Shown: piece by piece, positions 25,630-34,110 of the stretch | Layout of the letters: each line of letters starts with the position of its first letter | Position numbering within the stretch: the stretch's first letter is position 1 | Source: Oscillospiraceae bacterium | GTDB lineage: Bacteria > Bacillota > Clostridia > Oscillospirales > Acutalibacteraceae | DNA: 51,726 bases | Direction: 5' to 3' | Assembly: GCA_902786285.1 (NCBI GenBank) | Contig: CADABX010000014.1 | Span: forward strand, 1 to 51,726 | The notes under the pieces: generated by a model | Seen by the model: the letters and a program-made list of their open reading frames with translations, nothing else | The model's database searches: none | What the model was told of the DNA's origin: nothing | Program-made: the position numbers and the translations under genes

Positions 25630-26481
25630 CTATCTTGCCATCCTGCCTTCTTGCGCTCTCATAAACCGCACGGCTTCATCAATCCACCCGTCCGCGCTCG
25701 AATTCGTACCGATTCCCACACCGTGGCCGCCGGTCGGATAGAGTTTGCATACGCAGTCCACACCGACGTCTTTCAGCCGTGCGGCAAGGCGCAGACTGTT
25801 GCTCGGCGGCACCCCCGTGTCGTCTTCGCAATGGAATGTGAACACCGGAGGCATCGTTTCGTCGGCGATCTGCTCCACCGACGCCGCTTTTTGTGCGGCG
25901 ACGTCGCGCTCCGCTTTGCCAAGGAAAAAGTGGCGCGAGCGCGCGTGGGTATCGGTCTCCATCGAGATGACCGGATAGCCGAGGATGACGCCCTTCGGCA
26001 CCGGCCAGCCGTTTTTCGCCGCCGTTGCGGCATAGTAGGCGGCGAGGTGGCCGCCGGCGGAAAAGCCGCAAACAAAGCAGCGGTCCATGTCGAGCGCGTA
26101 TTGCGCGGCGTGGGCTTGCAGCCACTGCATGGCGGCGGCAGCGTCCGACGGCGCGTTGGGGTTTTCGGCGGCCTTGCCCGTGCGGTAGCCGAGCAGCAAA
26201 ACCGAAAAGCCGCGGACATTGAGCGCTTTGGCAATGTCGTAGCCCTCATTGATCCACGACAGACCGGCATAGGCGCCGCCCGGACAGCACAGCACCACGG
26301 GAGACGGCTCGTTCAGGAAAAACGGCATGATATGCACCTGCGCCCGGGAACGCTGAGACGCGATCTGCGCGGGCGTATAGAGCGGCAAAAACGGATGGTC
26401 ACCGCCGCGGCAGCGGTCAAGCAGCTGCCGTTCGGCCCATTTTTGAAAGCGGACTTCCATTCTTCGTTGTTTGGAAAACAT
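25630..26481 (-). CDS. Alpha/beta hydrolase, acetyl-esterase type
   Basis: 283 aa, no signal peptide, so cytoplasmic. Oxyanion-hole motif VLCCPGGAYAGLSW, nucleophile elbow FVCGFSAGGHLAA, acidic residue region TFHCEDDTGVPP and catalytic His in GGHGVGIG. This is the BD-FAE/acetylxylan-esterase-like branch acting on small acyl esters, possibly released from plant glycans. The start MFSKQRRMEV at 26481 has GGAG upstream; a longer frame overlaps the divergent trmB. The last codons come from the octamer repeat arm. Confidence 0.85.
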   Translation of the reverse strand: MFSKQRRMEVRFQKWAERQLLDRCRGGDHPFLPLYTPAQIASQRSRAQVHIMPFFLNEPSPVVLCCPGGAYAGLSWINEGYDIAKALNVRGFSVLLLGYRTGKAAENPNAPSDAAAAMQWLQAHAAQYALDMDRCFVCGFSAGGHLAAYYAATAAKNGWPVPKGVILGYPVISMETDTHARSRHFFLGKAERDVAAQKAASVEQIADETMPPVFTFHCEDDTGVPPSNSLRLAARLKDVGVDCVCKLYPTGGHGVGIGTNSSADGWIDEAVRFMRAQEGRMAR

Positions 26482-26493
26482 TGCAAAAACTCC

Positions 26494-26522
26494 TTGTTGT
26501 TTTGTTCGGTTTATGGTATACT
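26494..26522 (+). promoter_or_regulatory. trmB promoter
   Basis: TTGTTG (26494–26499), 17-bp spacer, TATACT (26517–26522), 32 bp before the start. Confidence 0.6.
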
Positions 26523-26554
26523 GAATCGGTATTCTTTTTCGGAGTGTGATCGGA

Positions 26555-27229
26555 ATGCGGATGCGCAAAAAGAAAAATCTTGAGGAACGGCTCGCCGCCG
26601 TGCAGAACTGGCTGGTTGATATCGGCGAGACCAAGGGCGGCTACGACGGGCTGCCGTTTGAAGCGAACGCGCTCGATTTGGCGGAGCTGTTCGGCAACGA
26701 TCATCCGGTGGAGCTGGAGATCGGCTGCGGCAAAGGGCAGTTTGCGACGGAGCTTGCAAAACAAAACCCGGAACGCAACATCCTCGCCGTGGAGGTCAAC
26801 CCGAACGTGATCGTGCTCGCGTGTGAAAAAGCGAAAAACGCGGGGCTCCGGAATCTGCGGTTTTTAAAGCTCGGCGCGGAAAAGCTCGGCGTGCTGCTGC
26901 CGGAAAGCAGTGTAGAACGGATCTATCTCAACTTTTCCTGTCCGTTTCCCAAAAAGCGGCAGGCCAAACGCCGCCTGACCCACGACAGCTTTCTGCATAT
27001 CTATGAAAAGATCCTTGTGCCGCAGGGCGAAATCTGCCAGAAGACCGACAACCGCATTTTGTTTGAATCGTCGCTGTGCGCGTTTTCGCGCTGCCGGTTT
27101 GAACTGACGGACGTCACGCTGGATCTGCACGAAAACGAACCCGAAGACAATATCATGACGGAGTATGAAACGCGGTTTGTGTCGCTCGGCCAGCCGATTT
27201 ACGCGCTGCGGGCGCGTAAATCGGAGTGA
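26555..27229 (+). CDS. trmB: tRNA (guanine46-N7)-methyltransferase
   Basis: 224 aa. SAM-binding VELEIGCGKGQFATELAK and AVEVNPNVIVLA; substrate side RIYLNFSCPFPKKR followed by AKRRLTHDSFL and KTDNRILFE. This makes m7G46 in the tRNA variable loop. The usual catalytic-region motif is SDPWPKKRH; here Asp is replaced by Cys and Trp by Phe, which may alter or relocate the catalytic residue. The start MRMRKKKN at 26555 has GGAG ten bases upstream; GTG at 26546 is too close to the site. Confidence 0.9.
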   Translation: MRMRKKKNLEERLAAVQNWLVDIGETKGGYDGLPFEANALDLAELFGNDHPVELEIGCGKGQFATELAKQNPERNILAVEVNPNVIVLACEKAKNAGLRNLRFLKLGAEKLGVLLPESSVERIYLNFSCPFPKKRQAKRRLTHDSFLHIYEKILVPQGEICQKTDNRILFESSLCAFSRCRFELTDVTLDLHENEPEDNIMTEYETRFVSLGQPIYALRARKSE

Positions 27230-27380
27230 TGATGCTGCTTCGCAGCAGTGATGATTGCTGCGCAAGTTATGATTGCCGCGATGCGTCAAGTGATGAGGTT
27301 AAACGATCGGCAAGCGGCAGCGCGCCGGTCTCATCACGTTTCGCGCAGCGAAATGCATCACTGTAAACTGTAAACTTCAA
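27228..27380. repeat. GTGATGAT-flavoured repeat element with the common core motif
   Basis: GTGATGAT units alternate with small palindromes (GCTGCTTCGCAGC) on the left, with CATCAC units and GTAAACT heptamers on the right. GATTGCCGCGATGCGTCAAG at 27271–27290 is the core motif seen in the other elements. It begins at the trmB stop. The remainder up to the FHA promoter shows no gene. Confidence 0.6.
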
Positions 27381-27454
27381 AGATCGCCGCTGCAGCGGCT
27401 TTTATTATACCAGATTTTGCCTGCCGATTCAAGCCGGTTTTTCACTTCCTTTTA

Positions 27455-27483
27455 TTGACAAACGCAGCGCAAAGCATTATCAT
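27455..27483 (+). promoter_or_regulatory. Promoter of the FHA–ftsW–PBP cluster
   Basis: TTGACA (27455–27460), 17-bp spacer, TATCAT (27478–27483), 30 bp before the start. Confidence 0.75.
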
Positions 27484-27512
27484 TAGGATAAGATCATTTC
27501 AGGAGGAGCGCC

Positions 27513-28460
27513 ATGGACGTTGTGATCTCTGTTTCCCGCTATCTGCTGCCGTTTCTGGCGCTTGTGATACTGGCAAAATGCCTCATTACCCTGCTGCTCG
27601 GCCACCCGCAGGAAAAAACCTACGGCTATCTGATCGACCAGGTCGACGGGCAGCGGTATGCGCTGAATATGTGGGAGACGTCGATCGGCCGAAGCAAGCA
27701 CTGCGATCTTGTAATCGGCTATGAAACCATCTCGCGCAACCACGCCGTGATCAGCCGGCGCATCGACGGGTGGTATATCTACGACCTCAACTCGAAATCG
27801 GGTATTTTAGTCAACGGCAAACGCGCCGAGCAGAAATCGCAGATCAAGCCCGGCGACCTCATTACGATGGGCTCGATGGCGTTTCGCTTTGCCGTGGTGG
27901 ACGACCCGGTGATCCGCGTCGGCAAAAAGCAAAAGCAGCAGATCGCCCCGCAGCCGGCAAAGCCAACCGCCGCACCGACGCCGTCCGCACCGGTACCGCA
28001 GCAAGCACAGGCGGCGCTGTTTACGCCGATAGACGGCTATGACGAACAGCACAAACCGCAGCTGCATTTTGAAAAGAAAACGCCCGACCTCATTTCGGAA
28101 AGCACGTCGCCGAAAAGCGGCCCGCTGTTTGCGGGCGATATCGTATACAGCGATACGTCGCGCATGGCGCAAAGCGGCCGCGCCACGCTCAAGAACACGC
28201 GCACGGGCGAAACGTTTTTGCTGTCGGGCAACCGCATCTCCATCGGCCGCTCGCGCGCATGCGATATCACGGTGGAATCGCCCACGGCGTCGCGCCGCCA
28301 CGCGCTGCTGATCCTTTATGAAGACGGCTGGGCGATCGACGATTGCGCGTCGACCCACGGCACCTATCTCAACGGCAACGACGTGACGCAGCCGCAGCTT
28401 TTGTTTTCCGGCGACGTGATCACGATCGGGTCGGACAAGCTGGTTTTCCGCAACGGATGA
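27513..28460 (+). CDS. Membrane-anchored double FHA-domain protein
   Basis: 315 aa. An N-terminal transmembrane helix (YLLPFLALVILAKCLITLLL) is followed by an FHA domain at about 45–135 (SIGRSKHCDLVI, ISRNHAVISRR, LNSKSGILVNG). A Pro/Ala-rich linker leads to a second FHA domain at about 225–315 (ISIGRSRACDITV, TASRRHALLI, STHGTYLNG). FHA domains bind phosphothreonine. The gene heads a cluster with an FtsW/RodA flippase-polymerase and a transpeptidase, so it probably recruits or regulates cell-wall synthesis under Ser/Thr kinase control. No PknB or PP2C gene lies in the window. GGAGG site at start; strong promoter upstream. Confidence 0.92.
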   Translation: MDVVISVSRYLLPFLALVILAKCLITLLLGHPQEKTYGYLIDQVDGQRYALNMWETSIGRSKHCDLVIGYETISRNHAVISRRIDGWYIYDLNSKSGILVNGKRAEQKSQIKPGDLITMGSMAFRFAVVDDPVIRVGKKQKQQIAPQPAKPTAAPTPSAPVPQQAQAALFTPIDGYDEQHKPQLHFEKKTPDLISESTSPKSGPLFAGDIVYSDTSRMAQSGRATLKNTRTGETFLLSGNRISIGRSRACDITVESPTASRRHALLILYEDGWAIDDCASTHGTYLNGNDVTQPQLLFSGDVITIGSDKLVFRNG

Positions 28461-28482
28461 GCGCGAAGCGGTCATCTGTTGC

Positions 28483-28752
28483 AAATTCGGAATGCGGAAT
28501 TCGGAATGCGGAATTTCGGGGCGCCGCACAAAGCGCGATGCGCCAAAAGCGTATAGGAAAAGCCGGTCCTTTGCCGCCAAAGATTGCAAATCATTTCGTT
28601 GGCGGAATCGTCCTTGCCGTCAGCAGTTTGTTCAGCGGACACAATTGCGTGTTTCCGTCAGCGGATTGCTTCTGCCGCGGCAGATTGTTTCCGTATGCCG
28701 CAAGGTGATCCCGCGACCACAATTCCGAATTCCGCATTCCGAATTCCGAATT
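28483..28752. repeat. GGAATTC-arm element, copy 4, inside the FHA–ftsW cluster
   Basis: Left arm 28483–28514, right arm 28721–28752. The core has GGGCGCCGC...GCGATGCGCCAAA (28517–28543), ATTGCAAATCATTTCGTTGG, GCCGCGGCAGATTGTTTCCG and CCCGCGACCAC. It splits two genes that normally sit close together. It accounts for the 28461–28773 gap; no gene is seen. Confidence 0.9.
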
Positions 28753-28773
28753 AATCTATCCCCGGAGGTTCTT

Positions 28774-30063
28774 ATGGCAAACCTGACCAAATCGCGCCGC
28801 GCCATGCTGCGGCAGCGCAAATACCGCTATGTGGACCGCGGCTTCATTTTGCTGCTGCTGACGGTCTTTCAGCTTGTGTGCGCGGTGCCCGTGGTGTTTG
28901 AGGACGGCAACTTCTATTGGAAAAACGGCGCGATGTTTTTGGGCTATATCGTGTTCGAATGGCTGTATGTCGCCGTGATGCATCTGGCGCTCAAAAAGGT
29001 CAACTTCGAGCTGGAATTTATTGCGTTCTTCCTCTCCGGCATCGGCATGACGCTCGGCGCGAGCGTTTCCAAAAGCGCACAGCTCAAGCAGCTCGTTGCC
29101 ATCGCGCTGGGCATTATTGTGTATGATATTCTTTTGTGGTACCTCAAGGACGTGCGGCGTGTGATGGCGGTGCGGCTGCCGCTGGCGGTGTTGTCGCTCG
29201 CGGGCCTTGCCGGCGCGTTCGTCTATATCCGCTTTGTGACGGGCGCCATCAACGGCGCGTATAACTGGATCGTGGTCGGCCACGGGCTGTTTTCGATCCA
29301 GCCGTCGGAGTTTGTCAAAATCGCGTTCATCTTTGTGGGCGCGGCCACGCTCGACAAGTTGCTGACCAGCAAAAACATCTATCTCTATCTGTTCTACGCC
29401 ATGGGCTGTATCGGCGTGCTGTTTCTGATGAAGGACTTCGGCACGGCGCTGATCTTCTTTTTCGCCTTTCTGGTCATCGCCTTCATGCGGTCGGGCGACG
29501 TGCGCACGATTTTGTTTGTGTGCGTGGCCGCCGTGATCGGGGCGGTGCTGATCGTTTACTTCAAGCCCTATGTGGCGGCGCGTTTTGCCGTGTACCGCCA
29601 TGTGTGGGAACATGTGGACACCTCCGGCTATCAGCAGGTGCGCACGCTGATCTACGCCGTGTCGGGCGGTTTGCAGGGATTGGGAATCGGCAACGGCCGG
29701 CTGCGCTATGTAGCGGCCTCCACCACCGACCTGGTATTCGGCATGGTGTGTGAGGAAATGGGCATCATCATCGCGTTTGCTGTGGTGATCACATTTGCCG
29801 TGATCGCGCTGTATGCGGTCCGCTGCGCACGCACGGCGCCGTCGTCGTTTTATGCGATTGCGGCCTGTGCCGCCGCGGCGCTGCTGCTGTTTCAGACGTC
29901 GCTCAACATCTTCGGCATCACCGATCTTTTGCCGCTGACCGGCGTTACGCTGCCGTTTGTGTCGCAGGGCGGCTCGAGCATGATCTGCTCGTGGGCGCTG
30001 TTCGCGTTTATCAAGGCGGCCGACATCCGCACCTATCCGAAGCTCTTTAAAGTCAACGCGTAA
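28774..30063 (+). CDS. ftsW: SEDS-family peptidoglycan glycosyltransferase (FtsW/RodA)
   Basis: 429 aa with about ten to twelve transmembrane helices. SEDS hallmarks are FSIQPSEFVKIAFIFVGA, LMKDFGTALIFFFAFLVIAF, QGLGIGNGRLRYVAASTTDLVFGMVCEEMG, and LLPLTGVTLPFVSQGGSSM near the C-terminus. It polymerises lipid II glycans together with a class B PBP, which is encoded 14 bp downstream. The start MANLTKSRR at 28774 has CGGAGG. A repeat element separates it from the FHA gene. FtsW versus RodA cannot be decided here; the FHA–SEDS–PBP order resembles the actinobacterial fhaB–rodA–pbpA block. Confidence 0.92.
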   Translation: MANLTKSRRAMLRQRKYRYVDRGFILLLLTVFQLVCAVPVVFEDGNFYWKNGAMFLGYIVFEWLYVAVMHLALKKVNFELEFIAFFLSGIGMTLGASVSKSAQLKQLVAIALGIIVYDILLWYLKDVRRVMAVRLPLAVLSLAGLAGAFVYIRFVTGAINGAYNWIVVGHGLFSIQPSEFVKIAFIFVGAATLDKLLTSKNIYLYLFYAMGCIGVLFLMKDFGTALIFFFAFLVIAFMRSGDVRTILFVCVAAVIGAVLIVYFKPYVAARFAVYRHVWEHVDTSGYQQVRTLIYAVSGGLQGLGIGNGRLRYVAASTTDLVFGMVCEEMGIIIAFAVVITFAVIALYAVRCARTAPSSFYAIAACAAAALLLFQTSLNIFGITDLLPLTGVTLPFVSQGGSSMICSWALFAFIKAADIRTYPKLFKVNA

Positions 30064-30077
30064 GGAGGCGCCGCAAA

Positions 30078-31436
30078 ATGAAAAACACGACCCGCCGCGC
30101 CTATGTGATCTATGTGTTGATTGCGGCGTTTCTCTTCGGTCTCGGCTTTTTGCTCTACAGCTTTATCGCCCACGGCGGCACCTGGGCCGCCAGCCGGCTC
30201 AACACCCATGTGTTCACCAACCGCGTTTTGACCAACGCTGGCGCGGTCAAAGACCGGAGCGGCACCGTGCTGGTGGAAACCAAGGACGGCAAGCGCGTGT
30301 GGAACGAGCAAAGCGGCGTCCGCCGCGCCACACTGCACACCGTGGGCGACGCGCAGGGCTTTATTGCCACGGGCGTGCAAACGCTCTATCGCGCGAAGCT
30401 GATCGGCTATGATTTTGTGAACGGCGTCTACGGCAAAAAAGGCAACACCGATCTGACGCTGACGATCGACGCCGACGTGTGCAAAACCGCGCTGGAAGCG
30501 ATGAACGGCAAAAAAGGCACCGTTGTCGCCTATAACTACAAGACCGGCGAAATCCTGTGCATGGTCAGCGCACCGACATTTGACCCGCTGTATAAGCCGT
30601 CGGACATCGACACGGACAAAACCGGCAAATACGACGGCATTTATCTCAACCGCGCGCTTTCGGGCGTGTTCACGCCCGGCTCCACGTTTAAGGTGGTCAC
30701 AGCCATCTGCGCGCTGGAAAACATCCCCGATGTGCAGACGCGCAAATTCAAGTGCGAAGGCAAAATCAAGCTCGGCAAGGGCGAAGTGATCTGCAACGGC
30801 GTACACGGCACGCTCAACTTTGAGCGCGGTCTCAACGTCTCGTGCAACTGCGTGTTTGCCGAACTTGCCGCCGAGCTTGGCCGCGACAAGCTGACCGAAA
30901 CGGTGCGCGCGCTGGGCTTCGGCAAAGCAATTAACGTCAGCGGCGCCAAAACGGCGCGCAGCAGCTTTGACGTTTCGAAAGCGAACAAAGCCGACCTCGG
31001 CTGGGCGGGCATCGGGCAGTATACCACGCTGGTGAACCCGATGCAGATGCTGCAGCTCGCCGGCGCCATCGCCAACGGCGGCCAGGCAGTCACGCCCTAT
31101 TTCGTCAAAAAGGAAGCGAAGCTGATTTCCCTGCCGCCGACGATCAACAAAAATGTGAAGCTGAACGCCGCCACCGCCGACGCCGTAAAGACGCTGCTGC
31201 GCTCGGACGTCAAAAACTACTACGGCGACTGGCGGTTCCCCGAGCTGCAGTTTTGCGGCAAGACCGGCTCCGCCGAAGTGGAGGGCAAAAAAAGCCACGC
31301 GTGGTTCTACGGCTTTTCGCTGCGCGACGATTTCCCCGTGGCGATCGTGGTGTGTCTCGAAAACGGCGGCATCGGCCTCAACGATGCGATCCCGGTGGCG
31401 AACCGGGTGCTTCAAAAGCTCTTGCAGCGCTTTTGA
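30078..31436 (+). CDS. Class B-like penicillin-binding protein, transpeptidase
   Basis: 452 aa with an N-terminal transmembrane anchor (YVIYVLIAAFLFGLGFLLY). The transpeptidase domain has SxxK in TPGSTFKVV, SxN in NVSCNC and KTG in CGKTGSAEV. The pedestal region is short (about 35–150), as in PbpA-type enzymes of actinobacteria and clostridia. It cross-links peptidoglycan and is the expected partner of the upstream SEDS protein; a GGAGG site lies in the 14-bp gap. Lacking PASTA domains, it differs from PBP2x-like forms. Confidence 0.93.
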   Translation: MKNTTRRAYVIYVLIAAFLFGLGFLLYSFIAHGGTWAASRLNTHVFTNRVLTNAGAVKDRSGTVLVETKDGKRVWNEQSGVRRATLHTVGDAQGFIATGVQTLYRAKLIGYDFVNGVYGKKGNTDLTLTIDADVCKTALEAMNGKKGTVVAYNYKTGEILCMVSAPTFDPLYKPSDIDTDKTGKYDGIYLNRALSGVFTPGSTFKVVTAICALENIPDVQTRKFKCEGKIKLGKGEVICNGVHGTLNFERGLNVSCNCVFAELAAELGRDKLTETVRALGFGKAINVSGAKTARSSFDVSKANKADLGWAGIGQYTTLVNPMQMLQLAGAIANGGQAVTPYFVKKEAKLISLPPTINKNVKLNAATADAVKTLLRSDVKNYYGDWRFPELQFCGKTGSAEVEGKKSHAWFYGFSLRDDFPVAIVVCLENGGIGLNDAIPVANRVLQKLLQRF

Positions 31437-31439
31437 GAA

Positions 31440-31567
31440 AGGGACGGAAGGGACTAGGTGACGCGACGGACAGAAACACTGATATCAACCTGTACCCGCG
31501 AATGAAAACGTATCAATACTCAACCCCTTAAACCCTTAATCCCTTAATCCCTTAATCCCCTTACCCC
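31440..31567. repeat. GGGATTAA-flavoured element, short copy
   Basis: The right arm (about 31519–31567) is CCCTTAAT octamers. The left side has degenerate AAGGGAC/GGAAGGG units at 31437–31458. It is similar in flavour to the element at 24076 but lacks a recognisable core. It lies between the PBP gene and the oxidoreductase gene. Confidence 0.55.
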
Positions 31568-31597
31568 GCTTTTATTAAACCTGAAAGGATGATATAT

Positions 31598-32449
31598 ATG
31601 TTTATTCACGAAACCCTCAAAGGCCGCGTGGCGGTCGTCACCGGCGGCGGCGGTGTGCTGTGCTCCGGGTTTGCAAAGGCGCTGGCCCGTCAGGGCGCCA
31701 AAGTTGCGGTGCTCGACCTCAACGAGGCCGCGGCGCAAAAGGTCGCCGACGAAATCAAAGCCGCGGGCGGCGAAGCGATCGCGGTCGGCTGCAACGTGCT
31801 GGAAAAAGAGAGCATGCTGCAGGCGCGCGAAAAAATCAACGCGGCGTTTGGTACCTGCGATATTCTGCTCAACGGCGCCGGCGGCAACAATCCGCGCGGC
31901 ACCACCACCAAGGAGACGCTTGAAAAGATCGATCTGGTGGAAAAGGACCCCTCCGTCAAAACGTTTTTTGACCTCGACCCCGAGGGCATCTCGTTTGTCT
32001 TTAACCTCAACTTCCTCGGCACGCTGATCCCCACGCAGGTCTTTGCGCCAGACATGGCAAGGAAAAAGAACACCTGCATCGTGATGATCACCTCCATGAA
32101 CGCCTACCGCCCGCTGACCAAGATCCCCGCCTACTCCGCGGCGAAGGCGGCGGTGCAGAACTTTACGCAGTTTATGGCGGTGCATTTCGCCGATTGCGGC
32201 ATCCGCGTCAACGCGATCGCCCCGGGCTTCTTCTCCACGAATCAGAACAAGACGCTGCTTTGGAACGACGACGGCACACCCACGCCGCGCACCGGCAAGA
32301 TCCTTGCCGCCACGCCGATGAAGCGCTTCGGCGAGCCGGAGGAGCTGGAGGGCGCGCTGTTGTTCCTTTGCGACGAGAGCTATTCCGGCTTTATCACCGG
32401 CACCACAATCGCCGTGGATGGCGGGTTCAATGCGTATTCCGGCGTGTGA
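31598..32449 (+). CDS. D-mannonate oxidoreductase (SDR family fructuronate reductase)
   Basis: 283 aa. The Rossmann motif VAVVTGGGGVLCSGFAKAL and catalytic Y-x-x-x-K in IPAYSAAKAAV mark it as a short-chain dehydrogenase. The segment SMNAYRPLTKIPAYSAAKAA, the insert LLWNDDGTPTPRTGKILAAT and the end ITGTTIAVDGGF-NAYSGV match the SDR-type mannonate oxidoreductases of the hexuronate pathway, which interconvert D-fructuronate and D-mannonate. The start at 31598 is preferred over 31589 because AAAGGA lies eight bases before it. No uxuA neighbour is present. It fits with the rhamnosidase and GPH symporter as part of plant-glycan use. Confidence 0.85.
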   Translation: MFIHETLKGRVAVVTGGGGVLCSGFAKALARQGAKVAVLDLNEAAAQKVADEIKAAGGEAIAVGCNVLEKESMLQAREKINAAFGTCDILLNGAGGNNPRGTTTKETLEKIDLVEKDPSVKTFFDLDPEGISFVFNLNFLGTLIPTQVFAPDMARKKNTCIVMITSMNAYRPLTKIPAYSAAKAAVQNFTQFMAVHFADCGIRVNAIAPGFFSTNQNKTLLWNDDGTPTPRTGKILAATPMKRFGEPEELEGALLFLCDESYSGFITGTTIAVDGGFNAYSGV

Positions 32450-32463
32450 GTTTCCACACATTT

Positions 32464-32540
32464 TTTGTGAAAGTGTCACAAATCGAGCATCCTCTTTTGC
32501 TGTGTTTTTATCATAAGCGTCACAATATTGCGAAATTGTG
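32464..32540. promoter_or_regulatory. Two dyads upstream of the condensation gene promoter
   Basis: TTTGTGA-AAGTG-TCACAAA (32464–32482) and CACAAT-N8-ATTGTG (32521–32540) are perfect inverted repeats with related half-sites (TGTGA, TTGTG). They lie 30–110 bp upstream of the -35 box. They could be operators of a Crp/Fnr- or other dimeric regulator. Confidence 0.4.
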
Positions 32541-32568
32541 TATAAGATATGAACTTTATAAACACGCA

Positions 32569-32597
32569 TTGACTTCATAGGGGAAACATGTTAAAAT
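32569..32597 (+). promoter_or_regulatory. Promoter of the condensation–ACP operon
   Basis: TTGACT (32569–32574), 17-bp spacer, TAAAAT (32592–32597). Confidence 0.75.
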
Positions 32598-32654
32598 AAT
32601 TTGAGATTTATTTTCGAAAGTATTCCTTTCGGAGACAGAAAGAAGAGGACGATG

Positions 32655-34061
32655 ATGAAACAACAGGAGATCCCCTATCCCCTGTACGGGCTGATTCCCT
32701 CGCAGCAAACCATGTATATGATGGTGCGCTACAGTTTTCACAAGCAGCTTGTGCAGGTGCCGACATCCTTTTCCGTTGACAAGGACATTGATTTCGAACT
32801 GCTGACCCGCGCGTTCAATATCGAGATTGAACGCAACGATTCCCTGCGTCTGCGCTTTGTCAAGCAGGACAAGGAGATCAAGCAGTATTTCCTGCCGGAA
32901 TACAAGATGGACAAGATCGAAGTGAAGCACTTCGCCTCCAAAGAGGAGCAGCAGGCGTTTTTCAACGCCGACGCGCAAAAGCCCGTTTTGTTCCAGAAGG
33001 AAACATTCCGCATCTATTTCTACACCACCGACGGTGTGGGCAGCGGGATCTATTTCAACACAACGCATCTGGCGCTCGACGCGATGGGCATCATCATCAT
33101 GTATTTCGATCTTTTGCAGGTGTACCGCGCACTGCTCAAGGGCGAAGAGATGCCAAAGCCGCTGGCCTCGTATGAAGAATATATCAAGGAAGAATTCGCG
33201 CGCCTTTCCAACAAGGAAAAGATGGCGAAGCACGCGGACTTCTATAAGCGCTACTTCCTCAAGGGCGGCGAGCCGATGTATGCCGGCGTCCACGGCCCGG
33301 CGTTTTTGGAAAAGACCCGCAAAAAGCTGAAGAATCCGAATTTGCGTGTGCCGATGGCCTACAACCCGCTGTATGACAAGTGCGACTTCATCTCCGAGGT
33401 CATTTCGCCCGAGGATTCCAAAAAGATCTTCGACTACTGTCTGGAAAAGAAGATCGCGCCCGAAAGCATTCTGCAGCTCGGTCTGCGCACCTACTGCTCC
33501 GCGATCAACTACCGCACGCCCGACGTGTTTATGATGTCGCTTTGCTCCAAGCGTGCCACAGCAAAAGAAAAGCATATGGGCGGATGCATGGCCCAGCCGC
33601 TGCAGCTGCGCACGATTTTGCCGGAAAGCTTTACGTTTGACGACGCGCTCAAGGAGACCACCGCTGTGCGTACCCAGCTGTTCCGCCATTCGCAGTTCCC
33701 CTACGGTCTGGCGCTGCAGATCTCGCGCGACATTTACGGCTACAAGGCGATTCAGGGTCCGGCGTGCATGATGTTCTCGTGGATCCCCGTGCCGCCGATG
33801 AACGATCTGCCGTTCAAGATTGATTTCACAGCCTACAACCTCGGCCGCTATTTCACCCCCTTGTATGTCATTTCCCATCCCGACCCGGAAACCCAGGGGA
33901 TCCGGATCAACTATATGTACCGTGTGAAGCTCTCCACCGCCGAGGATATCCATGCGCTGCATGAAAACGCGGTGAAGACCATCATCGCCGGTATCGACGA
34001 CCCGACGGTAACCATCGGCGAACTGCTCGACCGGATCGAGCCGGCCCGTAAAAACGGCTGA
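32655..34061 (+). CDS. Stand-alone condensation-domain acyltransferase-like protein
   Basis: 468 aa, soluble, resembling the two-lobed chloramphenicol acetyltransferase/NRPS condensation fold. The active-site region reads FNTTHLALDAMGI (His138, Asp142), matching the HHxxxDG motif with Thr for the first His and Ala for Gly. No adenylation or other NRPS domain is attached. It is followed 49 bp later by a discrete carrier protein, so it probably transfers an acyl or aminoacyl group from that carrier to an unknown acceptor, or makes a wax-ester/lipid-like product. The start MKQQEIPYPL at 32655 has AGAGGA five bases upstream; 32652 is the alternative. Its own promoter and two operator-like dyads lie upstream. 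Confidence 0.75.
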   Translation: MKQQEIPYPLYGLIPSQQTMYMMVRYSFHKQLVQVPTSFSVDKDIDFELLTRAFNIEIERNDSLRLRFVKQDKEIKQYFLPEYKMDKIEVKHFASKEEQQAFFNADAQKPVLFQKETFRIYFYTTDGVGSGIYFNTTHLALDAMGIIIMYFDLLQVYRALLKGEEMPKPLASYEEYIKEEFARLSNKEKMAKHADFYKRYFLKGGEPMYAGVHGPAFLEKTRKKLKNPNLRVPMAYNPLYDKCDFISEVISPEDSKKIFDYCLEKKIAPESILQLGLRTYCSAINYRTPDVFMMSLCSKRATAKEKHMGGCMAQPLQLRTILPESFTFDDALKETTAVRTQLFRHSQFPYGLALQISRDIYGYKAIQGPACMMFSWIPVPPMNDLPFKIDFTAYNLGRYFTPLYVISHPDPETQGIRINYMYRVKLSTAEDIHALHENAVKTIIAGIDDPTVTIGELLDRIEPARKNG

Positions 34062-34110
34062 CAAACGGAAATGAAAACCAAAAGAGAGTATAATGAAGGA
34101 GAAGAGCACC

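Larger units (their letters stand above)
24938..25655. repeat. Inverted octamer-array cassette (GCAAGATG flavour) enclosing a kinase gene
   Basis: The left arm (24938–24989) is degenerate GGCAAGAT octamers. The right arm (about 25608–25655) is the complementary TCTTGCCA array. Between them lie the queH terminator and the whole P-loop kinase gene. The left arm encodes the QueH tail; the right arm encodes the tail of the esterase (QEGRMAR). The layout looks like a gene cassette bounded by terminal inverted repeats. Confidence 0.75.

Noticed and set aside
28461-28773. N-terminal extension of ftsW through the repeat element
   Set aside because: The frame is open, but a strong CGGAGG site precedes ATG 28774 and the upstream translation is repeat-derived.
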